Shown: positions 45,115 through 57,659 of the stretch, piece by piece
Layout of the letters: every line of letters starts with the position of its first letter
Position numbering within the stretch: position 1 is the first letter of the stretch
Source: Ceratotherium simum simum
Lineage: Eukaryota > Chordata > Mammalia > Perissodactyla > Rhinocerotidae
Direction: 5' to 3'
DNA length: 64,000 bases
Assembly (NCBI RefSeq): GCF_000283155.1
Contig: NW_004454229.1
Location: 7,330,148 to 7,394,147, forward strand
Notes under the pieces: generated by a model
What the model saw: only the letters and a program-made list of their open reading frames with translations
Told to the model about the DNA's origin: nothing
The model's database searches: none
Program-made: the position numbers and the translations under genes

Positions 45115-48085
45115 CAGTCACGCATTGCTTGATGATGGAGACATGTTCCGAGAAATGTGTTGTTAGGCGATTTCATCGTTGTGCAAACGTCCGAGTGTAC
45201 TTACACAAACCTTGATGCTATAGCCTACCCCACTGCTCCTAGGCTACAAACTTGTACAGCATCTTACTGTACTGAATACTGTAGGCAACTGTAACACAAT
45301 GATAACTATCTGTATATCTAAACATAGAAAAGGTACAGTAAAAATACGTACAAAAGATAAAAATGGTTCACCTCTATAGGGCACTTACCATGAATGGAGC
45401 CTGCAGGACTGGAAGTTTCTCTGGGTGAGTCTGTGAGTCAGCAGTGAGTGAATGTGAAGGCCTAGGACATTACTGTACACTACTGTAGACTTTATAAGCA
45501 CTGTACACTTAGGTTACACTAAACTTAGGAAAAAACACTTTTTTCTTCAATACTAAATCAACCTTAGCTGTTACTTTTTTACTTTATAAACTTATTAATT
45601 TTTTTAAACTTTTTGACTCTTTTGTAATAACACTTAGCTTAAAACACATTGTGTAGCTGTACAAAAATATTTTCCTTCTTTATATCCTTATTCCACAAGC
45701 TTTTTTCTATTTAAAAACTTAAAATTTTTTTTTTTTACATTATAAACTTTTCTGTTAAAAACTAAGACACAAACACACACATTGGCCTAGGCCTACACAG
45801 GGTCAGGATCATCAATATCCATCTTCCACCTCCACATGTTGTCCCACTGAAAGGTCTTCAGGGGCAATAACACACATGGAGCTGTCATCTCCTATGATAA
45901 CAACGCCCTCTTCTGGAATAGCTCCTGAAGGACCTGCCTGAGGCTCTTCTTGAGGAGGTGTTACTCTTTTCAGAAAAATGTCCATAGTGGTTTGTTTGGT
46001 TTCTTTCTTTTTTTCACGATAGATTTGCCTGTAAGCAGATAATGCACCATGAACATTCTTTTCTATTAATGAAAACGTTTCAGTGTTGGGGTCCATGTTT
46101 TCAAACTTCTTAAGGAGCTTGGTGAGGTCTGCACAAGCTTTTGCTAAACACTTCACTGTGAATTTTCCTGAAGATTCTTCTTTTTCTTCTCCTGCAGTTT
46201 CCTTTTCTCTAGCCTCTTCTTCCTCTACGTGTCCTATTCCAACAACTCCCCATTAGTCAATTCCTCAGGAACTACCTCTAGGAGCTCCTCAATGTCACCC
46301 TCACCCACACCCAGGTTAAAGTTGTTTGCCATCTCAACCAAAATCTTGTTGATTTTTGCAACCTCCTCATCCTTGGCAAATCCTTTGAAGTCATGGACTA
46401 ATTCATGAGTGTCTTCTTCCAGATGCCATTCATATGCTCCTTGGTGACACCACCCCAAGCACAATCAGGTTCTTGATGCAGTCATAGATGCTGTAATCCT
46501 TCCAGAATTGTATCAGTGTCTTCTCAATGACTTCCTCAGTTGCAGCAATAGCCTGGGCAAAGGTCCTCCTCAGGTAGTAGGCCTTAAAAGCTGCCGTAAA
46601 TGCTTGATCCACTGGTTGGATCAAAGAGGTGGTGTCTGGAGAGAGAAACACCGCTTTGATATTGGGATGAAGATCACCAATAAAAGGAGGATGTCTAGGA
46701 GTATTATCAATAATAAGTAAAATCTTGAAAGGTATGTTATTCTCCCAACAGTACTTCTCCATTTTGCTGGCACAGCAATTCAGGAGGGCATCTTGGGAGA
46801 GGAGCTGGGTCATCCATGACTTCTTATTGTTCCTGTAGTACACTGGCAGTGTGTACTTACTGATATAATTGAAGGCCCTGGGTTTCTCACTGTGCCAGAT
46901 CACAAAAGGTTTCAATTCGTAGCCTGCAACACTGCCCTGGAGCAAGACTGTTATCCTGTCCCTAAAAGCCTTGAAACCTGGCATTGACTTGGCCTCCTTA
47001 TGGATGAAGTTTCTTTCAGGCATCCATTCCCAGAATAGCGAAGTTTCATCCATACTGAATATTTGCTCGCCAAGTAATTTTCCTCCACAATCAGGTTATC
47101 TAGAGTTTCCAAAAATTCTTCAGTTGCCTTCACATCAGCACTCACAGACTCACCACTCACTTTCATATTATGCAGTGAATAACGATTCTTGAATCGTTTA
47201 AACCACCCAGAGGTAGCAGTAAATTTAACATCATAGTCAAGTCCAGCCTTTTCTTTCAACATTGCAAACAAACTTTTTGCTTTGGCTGTGACTGTCATGG
47301 TGCTGACAGGGCTATGCTTCTGTGTCTGGTCTTCAATCCAGGTCATTAGAAGTTTCCCCACGTCTCATATAGGCCCTTCTCAAATTTTCGTCAGTCTCGT
47401 TGCCTTCAATGAAGTTGATTCTTTAACAACTTCTGTCACTTTGTTCTTGTTCTTCAAGAACACGGCTATGGTGGAATGGGACACGCCTGACTGGTGAGCA
47501 ATAACCATTACAGATTTTCTACCGTCATGGTCCTTAATCACTTTTAGTTTTGTTTCCAGGTCAATCACTCGACGTGGCCTCTTACTGACAACATGAGCAG
47601 TAGATTTTGTAGGCTTGGGGGCCATGATGACCAAAACAACATGAGATTAAATCAAGCACAAAAGAAAATGATGTAATCAAGAGATACGGTAAACACAAGA
47701 TATATGAGACTGCCACCAGTATAACATGGCATACTGTTTTACAGTACACATTTTTTAATAATTAGAAAGAATACGCTTTAAAATAACAATAAAAGGTATA
47801 GTATAGTAAATACATGAACCAGTAACAGTCATTTATTATCACTATCAAGTATTATGTACTGTATATAATTGTATGTGCTATATTTTTATATGACTGGCAG
47901 CACAGTAGGTTTGTTTACACCAGCATCACCACAAAACACGTGAATAATGTGTCATACTGCAATGTCATGACAGCTATGACATCACTAGGGGACAGGAATT
48001 TTTCAGCTCTATTACAATCTTATGGGACCACCATCCTATTTGCCATCCACTGCCGACCGAAACGTCATTACACGGCACATGACTG
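45115..48085 (-). mobile_element. Tigger-type DNA transposon, both ends present
   Basis: About 2.97 kb, bounded by TA on both sides and by inverted termini CAGTCACGCATTGCTTGATG and CAGTCATGTGCCGTGTAATG (right end read on minus). Closest, as I recall, to Tigger1-like elements of the pogo branch of Tc1/mariner. It encodes a decayed transposase on the minus strand and is inserted in an L2. It moves by cut-and-paste; this copy is inactive. Confidence 0.92.
45812..47634 (-). pseudogene. Tigger transposase, decayed
   Basis: Five frame segments cover a near full-length pogo-type transposase. N-terminal CENP-B-like helix-turn-helix: 47,380-47,634 (RRVIDLETKLKVIKDHDGRK, then GVSHSTIAVFLKNKNK). Second DNA-binding helix region: 47,080-47,361 (FTATSGWFKRFKNRYSLHNM). 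DDE/D catalytic core: 46,430-47,053, with the three acidic positions seen in MDETSLFW, LLIIDNTPRHP and SLIQPVDQ. C-terminal acidic tail: 45,812-46,464. Breaks: in-frame TGA codons at 47,380-47,382 and 47,365-47,367 (both could be decayed CGA), and frame changes near 47,050, 46,450 and 46,160-46,230. It cannot be one protein as it stands. Confidence 0.92.
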
Positions 48086-48087
48086 TA

Positions 48088-48150
48088 GAGGCACTCCCTT
48101 GGTGATCTCACGGAGTTGAATCTAATGCAGTGTTTCTCAACCTTGTTTTA
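48088..48150 (+). mobile_element. L2 LINE, right part after Tigger
   Basis: Continues the L2 phrase ACTCCCTTGGTGATCTCA immediately past the Tigger TA duplication. Length uncertain. Confidence 0.65.
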
Positions 48151-48305
48151 CCATCACTCCTTCAAGGAGCCTTTTAAACATTTTTTTTCCTCAATCATCC
48201 CATCTCCATTAATTAAATACTACAGAATAAGATTGTGTTGGTACAACATTGTGATTTATAAGAAAAATATATATGGTCATTCAGATGACCAAAATATATT
48301 TCTCA

Positions 48306-48608
48306 GGGCTGGCCCCGTGGCTTAGCAGTTAAGTGCTCACACTCTGCTACTGGCGGCCCGGGTCCAGATCCCAGGCGTGCACCGATGCACCGCTTCTCCC
48401 GTCATGCTGAGGCCGCATTCCACATACAGCAACTAGAAAGATGTGCAACTATGACATACAACTATCTACTGGGGCTTTGGGGGAAAAAAAAGGAGGAGGA
48501 TTGGCAATAGATGTTAGCGCAGAGCCGGTCTTCCTCAGCAAAAAGAGGAGGATTAGGATGGATGTTAGCTCAGGGCTGATCTTCCTCACAAAAAAACAAA
48601 AAAAACAC
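48306..48608 (+). mobile_element. ERE SINE, composite long type
   Basis: Starts GGGCTGGCCCCGTGGCTTAG; both tail modules present. Target duplication AAAATATATTTCTC on both sides. Confidence 0.94.
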
Positions 48609-48639
48609 AAAAATATATTTCTCATATATATTTGGTCTT

Positions 48640-49460
48640 CATTCACAATTCCTGGCTCACAACTCCCAAAACCCTTGGAATTTCCTAAGTGTTGAGAGTG
48701 ACAAACACATCTTTTGTTATGTTAATGAAGATGACTTTTGCACCCCACGCTTGCCAGGAGAACCAGCCAAGTGATCAGAGAATTGGAACTTTCATTCCCA
48801 TCCCTTCGATTTCCAAGGGTGGGGGGGGGCGGCTGGAGGTTGAATCAATTGCCAATGGCCAATGACTCAGTCAATCATGACTATATAATGAAGCCTCCAT
48901 AAAAACCCAAAAGGACAGCTTAGTCAACTCTTTTTTCAGAAAGCTTCCCGTTGGGAAACCAGAACACTTCCATGTGCCACCATGCTGAGCCCCAGGCTCC
49001 ATGAGGACAGAAGCTCCTTTGTTCAGGACCTCACCCTACGTATCTCTTCATCTGGCTGCTGATTCACATCCTTTAATATCCTTTGTACTAAATCAGTTAT
49101 CTAGGGAGTAAATGGGTCTTCTGGAGGTCTGTGAGCCATTCTAGAAAATTAACTGAACTCGAGGAGGAGGTGGTGGGAACCTCTGATTTGTGGCCAGTCA
49201 GTCAGAAGCACCAGTAACAAGCTGCGCTTGCAGCTGCTGTCTGAAATGCAGGGCCTCTTGCGGGACTGAGCCCTTTACCTGTGGAATCTGATTCTACCTC
49301 CAGGTAAGAGTTTCAGAATTGAGGTGAATTCTCAAACACCCTGATGGCCTCTGAGAACTGCCTCTCCGTGTGGGGAAGCGTGTACGCACACACGTTTGAA
49401 TCTGGCCTAGGAACCCTTTTCAGTAGGGTAGGGTTGAGCTTTGCAGCAAACTATGGTAAT
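48640..49460 (+). mobile_element. LTR-like old repeat, family not named
   Basis: Contains TATATAATGAAGCCTCCATA, AAAACCCAAAAGGACAGCTT, ATCTCTTCATCTGGCTGCTG, AACTCGAGGAGGAGGTGGTG, GTCAGTCAGAAGCACCAGTA and GCGGGACTGAGCCCTTTACC. I recognise this order from a common mammalian LTR-like repeat. No flanking duplication found, no coding sequence. A run of nine or more G lies near 48,823. Confidence 0.55.
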
Positions 49461-49559
49461 TTTTAAGATTTTTTCTACCCCCGCAAGAACCATTTTTGCC
49501 CCCTTTGGAGTGCTCTTGGCCCTTTTGAGAACGCACAGTCTAAATGTTTTAAACACCAC

Positions 49560-50530
49560 CTCTAAGCTGAAGGCTCTCATGTTTTAGCTCCAGCATAGAT
49601 CTCCTCCCTAGACTCCAGGCATCCATCCAACTCCCTCTCAGATACGTTCACTAGGATATTTAATAGGCATTTTAAATGAACACATCCAAAAACAAACTTC
49701 GGATCTTTCCCAACAGATCCTGTCACCTCCCTGTTCAGAAATCTCAATTCTTGCCTTTCTCATTCTGACAAAAGCCATTGTTACAGTTGCCTACAAGGCC
49801 CTAGTGAGGAGCTGCCCTCTCTTTCCCCTCTGACCTCATCTCCCGCTCTTCCCCTCACTGAGTTCCAGCCACACTGGCCTTCCTGCCGCTCCTCAAACAT
49901 GCCAGCCATGCTCCCGCTCAGGGCCTTTGCACTAGGTGTTCCTTCCACTTAGCGCAGGAGTTGGCAAAGTACAGCCCACTGCCTCTTTTTGTAAATAAAG
50001 TTCTACTGGAACACAGATCCGCTTCCTCGTGTAAGCAGTCCGTGGCTGCTACAACAGCAGAGTTGAGTAGCTGCGACAGAGACTATCTGGCCCGCAAAGC
50101 CTGACATATTGACTATCTGGCCCTTTACAGAGGCAGTTTGCCGACCCCTGACTTGGAGCACACTTTTCCCTCAGATAACCATACAGTTTGCTCCCTCACC
50201 TCCTCCTTCAGGTCTTTGCTCACATATGATCTTCTCAGTGAAGCCTTTCTTGAACTGCCTATTTTAAAATGCAGCCCTGTCATATGCACTCCCTAGTCCA
50301 ACATGCTCTCTCCCCCATTCTCTGCTTTATTTTTTTCTATAGCACTTATCTGACATTCTACGTTTTACTTATTTATCTTGTTCGTTGTCTGTCTCCGCTA
50401 ACCTAGAATATAAGCTCCACCAGGGCAGATTTTTTGTTTTGTTTGTTGCATTGCCTCTAACAGTCCCTGATACAGAGTAGGTGCTCAATAAATAGTTAGT
50501 GAATGAATGAGCGTTAAGCACCTAATAAAT
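49560..50530 (+). mobile_element. L2 LINE, split by a MER1-type element
   Basis: Well-preserved late L2: GCCACACTGGCCTTCCTGCC, CAGGGCCTTTGCACTAGGTG, GGTCTTTGCTCACATATGAT, TAGGTGCTCAATAAATAGTT. Confidence 0.88.
49955..50150 (-). mobile_element. MER1-type hAT-Charlie element
   Basis: Non-autonomous DNA element of 196 bases with termini CAGGAGTTGGCAAAG and TTTGCCGACCCCTG (inverted), interior TTTTTGTAAATAAAGTTCTA and CTACAACAGCAGAGTTGAGT. Flanked by a decayed 8-base duplication, ACTTAGCG / ACTTGGAG. Confidence 0.88.
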
Positions 50531-50944
50531 ACTTATGAAATAAAAAAGAAAGGGAAGAGATTCTAGGCGCAGAGAATTGTATGTGTCAGGGTCTGCCACC
50601 AAAGAGAGAGTGTGGCACATTTAAAGCACTTTCTTCTATCTCCAGAACACCAGGTACTGAGTTGTTTTAAACTTTATCTATTTACAGGTTTGGCGCCCCA
50701 ATCAGATTGTGCTACTCAATGAGAAGAGATGTATCTAATTCTCCATTCGACTCCAGTGTCTAAATTTTTATCTGATACTCAAATCCCTTCTACATCCCCA
50801 GAAATATCCCAGAGCCCCTGCCTAAATATGTCTAGTGACCAGAATCTTTAACATTTTGAGACTGTTGCTTTTGTGCACAGATAGAAGTTCAACAAAAATC
50901 TCTCTCCATGTAATTTTGACTAATACCTACCTGACCACAGTCAG

Positions 50945-51115
50945 ATGGGGTATATTATTTTCTGTGAACCTTCATTTCCTCACTTGTGAAAAGGAGACTG
51001 CCCTTTGTTTGCTTAAACTACAAAGGGTTTTTGTGAGTAATAAATGAGATAGTGTATGTGAAAATGCTCTGTAAACTCAAACATCATATAACTAAAAGGA
51101 AAGTGCTACTGTGGT
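50945..51115 (+). mobile_element. MIR SINE, 3' part
   Basis: TTCCTCACTTGTGAAAAGGA and AGTAATAAATGAGATAGTGT, TGAAAATGCTCTGTAAACTC follow the MIR body. Confidence 0.75.
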
Positions 51116-51364
51116 TATCTGAACTGTTCCTAAGAGGTTATTCTACACAAATTTTTATTTATAAGAACTCCACTGAAAGCCCTTTTATATTTCTCTTTTA
51201 GAAGGATATTCCATGTTCTTTCTAGCAATATGTTCTAATTCATCTTAATCTGTAAAGCCGTAAAATAACTCATTAGGCTTAACAAAAAGGTTTCAAGTGA
51301 AGAAACAGAGGATGAAGGCGGGGAGAAGAAAGGGAAAGAAAGAAAGGCATTGTGTTTTCTGTGT

Positions 51365-51436
51365 GTGGAAAGAATACAGAACCGAGAGTCAAGAAACACG
51401 GGTTTAAGTCCCACCATTAGCTGTGTGATTTTAGAC
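51365..51436 (+). mobile_element. MIR SINE, left part
   Basis: AGAGTCAAGAAACACGGGTT TAAGTCCCACCATTAGCTGT in two pieces is the MIR interior; it is cut by a MER5A and continues from about 51,650. Confidence 0.75.
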
Positions 51437-51649
51437 CAGGGCTTCTTAACCTCGGCACTACTGACATTGCAGGCTAGCTGATTCTTTGTTGGGGGGGGCT
51501 GTTCTGTGCACTGTAGGATGTTTAGCAGCATCCCCGGCCTCTATCCTCTAGGTGCCAGCAGTACCCCTATAGATATGATAACCAAAAAGGTCTCCAGACA
51601 CTACAAGATGTCTCCTGGGGGCAAAACCACCCCTGGTTGAGAACCACTG
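51437..51649 (-). mobile_element. MER5A hAT element inserted in a MIR
   Basis: Complete MER5A-like element: CAGGGCTTCTTAACCTCGGC at one end and CCCTGGTTGAGAACCACTG at the other, with ACTGTAGGATGTTTAGCAGC inside. Confidence 0.9.
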
Positions 51650-51760
51650 TCAGATAAGACTTGATATCTCCATGCTTCAGTTTTATCTATAAAATGAAAA
51701 CGTTTACCTATAGATCCAAACGGCTCTAAAAAATGTTAAAATTCTATAAAAGATCAGAAT
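51650..51760 (+). mobile_element. MIR SINE, right part
   Basis: CTTGATATCTCCATGCTTCA, GTTTTATCTATAAAATGAAA continue the MIR cut by MER5A. Confidence 0.75.
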
Positions 51761-52089
51761 AAAGATTACTGAAAGTGCAGACTCTTACTAAAGGGGAACA
51801 AATTATGTCATGAAAGAAGTTAATTTTTTTGTTCAGTTTTCCTTATTATCTTAATAGATGATAAAAGCTTCCTTCTGTATTTAAAATGATTCAATTATAA
51901 AATCTTTTAAAAATACATTTTTGAAAACAACCCACTTCTCTTATTGTATCAAAAGACTAAAAAGATGGAACGACTATTCTAGAATCCACATTAAAGATTC
52001 TACTATTCCAGAATCTACATGATAATGCAATGCATAATTTTTGATTCAATCCTGAATTATTTTTTAAAATGTCTATAAAGGATATTTTT

Positions 52090-52440
52090 GCTATAAGTGG
52101 GGAAATCTAAATATGGACTAAATAATAGAGAATATTAATGTATCACTGTTAAATTCCTTTGGTGAGATAATGGTATTCTCTGTTGGAGAATGTCTTCATC
52201 CTTAGGAGATTCATATTGAAGTATTTAGGAGTCAAATGTCATGATGTTTGCAACTTATTTTCAAAAAGTTCAGGAAAAAAGTGTGTGTATGTGTATGTCT
52301 TTAGAGACAGAGGAGAGACAAAGCAAATATGACAAAATGTTTGCAAATGCTGAATCAAGGTGAAGGGTATGCAAGTGTTCATTGTACTATTCTTTCCACT
52401 TTTCCGTAGGTTGGAAACGTTCAAGATAAAAACTTGGGAA
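52090..52440 (+). mobile_element. L1 LINE 3' UTR (old)
   Basis: ACAAAGCAAATATGACAAAA, AGTGTTCATTGTACTATTCT, TTCAAGATAAAAACTTGGGA are the 3' UTR phrases of old L1M subfamilies. Confidence 0.75.
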
Positions 52441-53579
52441 AAATAACGTCTAGTATACAAATCAAATTACATCCACACTCGATTTGTAGTTGACCAGAGT
52501 ACACACACCTTTTCTAACACTTTATTAAGTACTTTTACCCAATACTCCCCACTCTGCCAGAATCTCCTGGAATAGTTGGAGGCCCCGTTGGGGACAAGCT
52601 ATCCTAAAAAATCAACACAAATGACTCTCATCCACTGCTGGCCATCCCTGCCGATCCTTCAGAACCATGCAATGGGCTATGAACTCCTTAAAGGCAGGGA
52701 CTGCGTGTTAGCAATCAGAAGCCAGACCAGAGTCAAAAGCATTCATAAATATTTGTTCAGTGTTGAACAAATGGTTCCGACACTACTGTTTCTTTCCTCC
52801 TCCTGCTTCGCCTCCACACACCCTTTTTTTGTTATACTGGGGTGAGAATGGAGGGGGAAAACAAATAGCATCTAAATAGCTTTACTTCAAAATAAACTCA
52901 CTTGGATTAATAGTAACATCATTAATCGTTATTATAGTGATAAAAGAAATAAACCAATAGGACAGTCTGAAATAAAAAACAACAGTAAAAGTCAGTTTCC
53001 TGTTTTAATTATACTGTAGCATGTTTTCTCTTTCTTCTCCACAAATGACAGTCTCTGCAGATAATCTTCTCCTTACTGAAGTAGAGCTCAACTAAGCCAT
53101 GTAACAAGGCTATATAAAAACAGACTGGCAAGCAGTCCTACCGAAGGCTAAAAAAAGGTTTCCTTTAGCATCCATTATGTTCTTTCCCGTATGCAATATT
53201 TTTCTATGTGAGCTACAGCAAACTTTATAAAGCAAAGGGAGTGGTATTGAATACTAAGTTCAAATTTAATATGTTATGCCCAAAATGGTGCCCATTATAA
53301 AGATTAGCAATAACTCAAAAAAACTTCCTTCTCACAAATTGTAAACCAAGGTAAACACCGTGACAGAAATCTGCTATAAGACTATCAAAATATTTATATT
53401 TTGATACCTTCAAACTAAGGTGTAGGTTATTTCAGGCAAGATTGGCTTTAAGCGACTACTTGACACATGTGAATGGAGGAAAATGTGTTCCAAAATGGTG
53501 ACACAAACTAAATGTTTTCCAGATCAGATTCTTTCATTTAATTTAGCACATCCTACGTCAAGTGTTACCCTGGACTTAC

Positions 53580-53770
53580 AAGAAACACAGAAGATCAGAT
53601 TTTGTCCTCAAAAAGCACACAACTCAGTGTGGATGACAAATAAATAGATAATTACAATACAATGGGGTAAATGCTATGACCGAGGTATGGAAGGGTTTCC
53701 ATTCAAACTCAAGAAGGGACTTCGAACTAGGAGGAGGGGAAGAATGGATGGGAGGAAATGTAACGGAAGG
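53580..53770 (+). mobile_element. Fragment of the unnamed old repeat family
   Basis: AATTACAATACAATGGGGTA AATGCTATGACCGAGGTATG resembles the 5' part of the same repeat as 19,790-20,990. A short open frame here carries no known domain. Confidence 0.45.
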
Positions 53771-54769
53771 TATCTATGGGAAAACCATCGGCAAACCTGA
53801 TTCACAGTACCTGTGGTACATTAGTTCCTGCAGTCTCGCGGGACTTGCTCGACTGAAATAAGGAGGATGTGCATTCCCTATCTCTGCCAACCACAAGCCT
53901 GTGTTAATGCAGAGAAAGGATCAAGCGCAAGGATCGAGCTGATGTCACAGATAAAGTGCTATGGACTAACTCTCACGATCCAATACAGCAGGAGAAGGGG
54001 AAAGAGCGGTAAGGAGGACATGCCAGCTAGGAGAACAAGCATAGGCATAGGCAAAGAGTCATAAAAGGAACTGGCATATTTTAAGGCTGATTTTTTTAAG
54101 GTATCCTCTAAGAGTTAATCAATATATACTATGTTTTATTTTTGTATTCATTAAAATAGATAACCCAAGGCAAGTGTTATGTTTTTAACATATTAACACC
54201 TTTCCAAGGTATCATTCAAAATGTTTAATTTTAAACCTACCAGTGTATAATACTTCCCAGTTGATATTTACAACAATCACTGTATTTGCTACATAGAGAA
54301 CAAAAAAGTAATTTTGAGAAATTAAAAGATACACACCCGAAACAGGCAAATTAGGTGGTATACTGTTTCAAGAGATTTGTACACTGACCATTCAGCTTCT
54401 TTTTAAGTACTCAGTACCCACGTGCAACTGTGGAGACTCAGGCAGAGGGTTGCTAATCCTTGTCAGGTGTACGCGGTTGCTAAGTAGACGGATGGACACA
54501 GTACCTTCAACAGTGAGAGCACTTGCTCAACCTTCCCCTCCTCAACCCCCACCACCATTTATAAACTTCTGAGTAACTGCTGAGGTTAAAAAAGATACAC
54601 AAGATAAATACCTTTGAGAGGGAAAAAAATGAATCAAATGTCAACTTTGCCCCCCTAACCCAAACTAACAGCTAACAAAGGAAGTGGGGGTGATTAGAAC
54701 ACAGCAAGTTCATGAGGAAGGATATATTAAAGCCGACCTACAGCAGAAGACTTCTTTGGGTCAGAAAGA

Positions 54770-54925
54770 CAGCATGGTAAAGGATACAGAACACATCTTG
54801 AGAGGCAGAAGGCCAGGTTCCCTTCCTGACTTTGCCAATGATTCACGAGTCAAGGTCCTCTTCCCGAAACTGACAAGATTTAACACGACAAGATCCGCAC
54901 AGTCCCTTCTAGCTCTGAAACAAAT
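54770..54925 (+). mobile_element. MIR SINE
   Basis: GGTTCCCTTCCTGACTTTGC, GGTCCTCTTCCCGAAACTGA, CAGTCCCTTCTAGCTCTGAA in MIR order. Confidence 0.7.
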
Positions 54926-57459
54926 CTTCAATTTTAATCTTTAAATTTACACCTTTTAGTTTTGTTTACTGGAATAGGGAGAGGGGAAGGCAGGAAATAT
55001 CACTTCTACAGATAATTTTTCTGTTTTGTAAAAGGTATGTTAAGTATTCTTGATATTGCTCTCTCACATTATAATCATTATGAACTGGGTGAATCCAAGG
55101 TAAACTCTGCATTGATTGTGATCTTTGATCTTCCTTCACAAATGCTTGGAATTCTTTTACCACAGATATGTTTTATACTCCAACCATAAAAACCTCAAAG
55201 TAATGAAAAGCAGACAGGACTCGCTTGTTACTCTCTACGGATGTCAGTGTATCTGTATACGTATCATGAACCAACTGTTTTTATGGTACAAATTTTACAT
55301 ATTCTATATATATTTTTGCCTGGCATAATTTCAACATAATTTGCTCAATAGATAACTGACATTTTCTCAAAAATAAATATGATATATAAACTAGTGAAAT
55401 ATAGGATGGTCTGTTGCTACTTTAACACACCAAAACATTTCAAATGAAGCAGACATCACGAGAAGTAAATCTCACCAAACGAAAATTACTAACATGCTTA
55501 AAGTACTATTTTAGCAAAGACAGGCCACTCCAATATAAATCTGATAAATCCAATAAAAAAACAAAATACTAATAATAAACTAAGGATTCCTAATGTTACT
55601 AATCCTAGACAGGTTTTCATTTAGAGTTACTGCTATTTCTACCATCATAAGTCTTTCTAAAATCAGCAACATTCCTCTAGCTTTAAAATAGCTTTTTTTG
55701 TATTATCAATAATCATAAGAGATTTTTAGCCTAAAGTAAGACCAGTTCCTAGAGCAATTTCTCGTTTCTGGGAAAAACATACATTCATGATTCAGGATAA
55801 AAAGTAGTGACACTTAATTGAAATAATTAGCACCATTCTTAGAAGAGATACTAGTTGAGAGGAACAACAACCTACTAATGTTAAACATCCAGCAAGTAAA
55901 TAAATACAAATTCTGTACATTCCATGGCACTAAAGAAATATCACTTGAAAAAAATATCACTTTGTTTCCCGGCAATGGATACCACTATAGATAAATTACA
56001 TCACAAAAAATTCTTGAGGCATTATTCACATGGTTTTGATAGATCTAAGCTCTTTCATATTTAACTCACAACTTTTCAAGGCTTCTAGTTTCTGAATTAG
56101 AACATTATAATTTATTAGACTTGGAGCACAGGAAAAGCCACCAGCCTTGAAACTGTAATAGAGAGGGGCTGTGTGTGGTTGGTTCACCGCTGATTCCCAC
56201 CACCCAGCTCAGAGCCTAGCAGATAATCAGTGCTCCATAAAAACCTACTGCAGGAGTGCCTATTCTGTTAAATGGGCTATTAACTGTTTTGCTGCTCTGA
56301 CATTTTAATATCTTGTTTTTATCAGTGGAATTTGATTTGTATCATTATTTAATACAAATCTAGAGTTTTTTGCTGAACTCTTGAATTATTTTGCATTTAA
56401 TAAAAATACCAGAAATAGCAGTCCCGCCCTCTTAAAAATGAGCAAATAGACAGGAGTACATGACAGTATATAAATGACAGAGTTAAGTGAGTGGAATGCT
56501 TCTTGTGAACAACAGATGAGACTGTGTGTGGAGCCTACCAACAGCCCAACAATCGTTAAGACGGCTACAGGTCACAGGAAACACAAGTGACAAGGGAAAG
56601 CTGTGCTGGCCAGGTGTGCATCTCTATTCCATCCCTTTGGCAAAGCAAAACAAAACTATGCTCTAAAGACAGCTGTTTTCAAAATATAGTCAAAGACCTT
56701 TGAGAGTTTAAAAGCTGGCAGGTAATCCAAAGGCCAAACAAGGCACAGCAGAGTCATATACAACAATATCCTAAAAACAACTAACAACACAAAATGCCAC
56801 AAGACACTAGGCAGCGGCTGGGGAGCACGTGGAGAAGGCAGGCAGGAAAAGCAACTCAGCAGAAGCACCCTTCCAGCTCCAGCTGGGACTCAGGTTCACA
56901 AGGGCCTGCTAAACCGCCTCTTCTGAGCCACAGCTTTCTTATAACTAAAATTAGAAACGATCTATTAAGTCCATAATAAAATATGAATTCTAAATTTTAA
57001 AAAATGGTTCTATGATATGCTAGGAGGCAATATACTCTTTTCTGTATTTCAGTTAGATAAAACAAATTAAATCTTTTTTATATCTAATTTTCCTTAGTAG
57101 CAAAGTTTTAAAATAATTTTGGAGTCTAGGCAAAATTTTCCCAAGAATCATGAAACACTTTAGTCTTTTTTTTTTTTTTTTTAGCTATTTTCATTTTAAT
57201 GGACACCACAGTTTGGTTTGTCTTCATTTTAATAAAGTTTATATACTTTTTAAAAGCTTATTAAAAATGTTTTTAATTCAGAAAAACAGAATCACCTGTA
57301 GTCTCATCACCCCAAAATAACAGTATTATTTTAGCATCAGCTTATTTAAAAAATTAAGTGTGTATATTTACATGTGCTGTTTTCTGAGAGACCTCATAGC
57401 TTTTAATTTCTCAAAGAGGTCAAAGAATGAAAAAACTTAGCCACAGATCTAGTCCAAGA

Positions 57460-57590
57460 TCTCCATTTTATAGATGAGAAAACTGAGGCTGAGAGAGGCA
57501 AACTGACTTGCCCAAAGATAGAGTCAGCAAATAACAGAACCATGAACAAAAATGCACTGTCTCCCAAACCCCTGGGTCAATACTCTTTCA
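57460..57590 (+). mobile_element. MIR3-type remnant
   Basis: ATTTTATAGATGAGAAAACT GAGGCTGAGAGAGGCAAACT is the classical MIR-family core text. Confidence 0.75.
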
Positions 57591-57659
57591 AATATCATTT
57601 GACTTTTTATTTCATTTAAGATTTTCTTTCCACCCATTCATTTAGTCATCTCTCTATCC

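Noticed and set aside
45812..47634. Tigger frame as a domesticated TIGD gene
   Set aside because: Stops and frame shifts, intact transposon ends and TA duplication show a decayed transposon, not a host gene under selection.
48820..48835. G-run as a G-quadruplex
   Set aside because: A single G tract followed by GGCGG is not four spaced tracts; the run is also prone to sequencing error.
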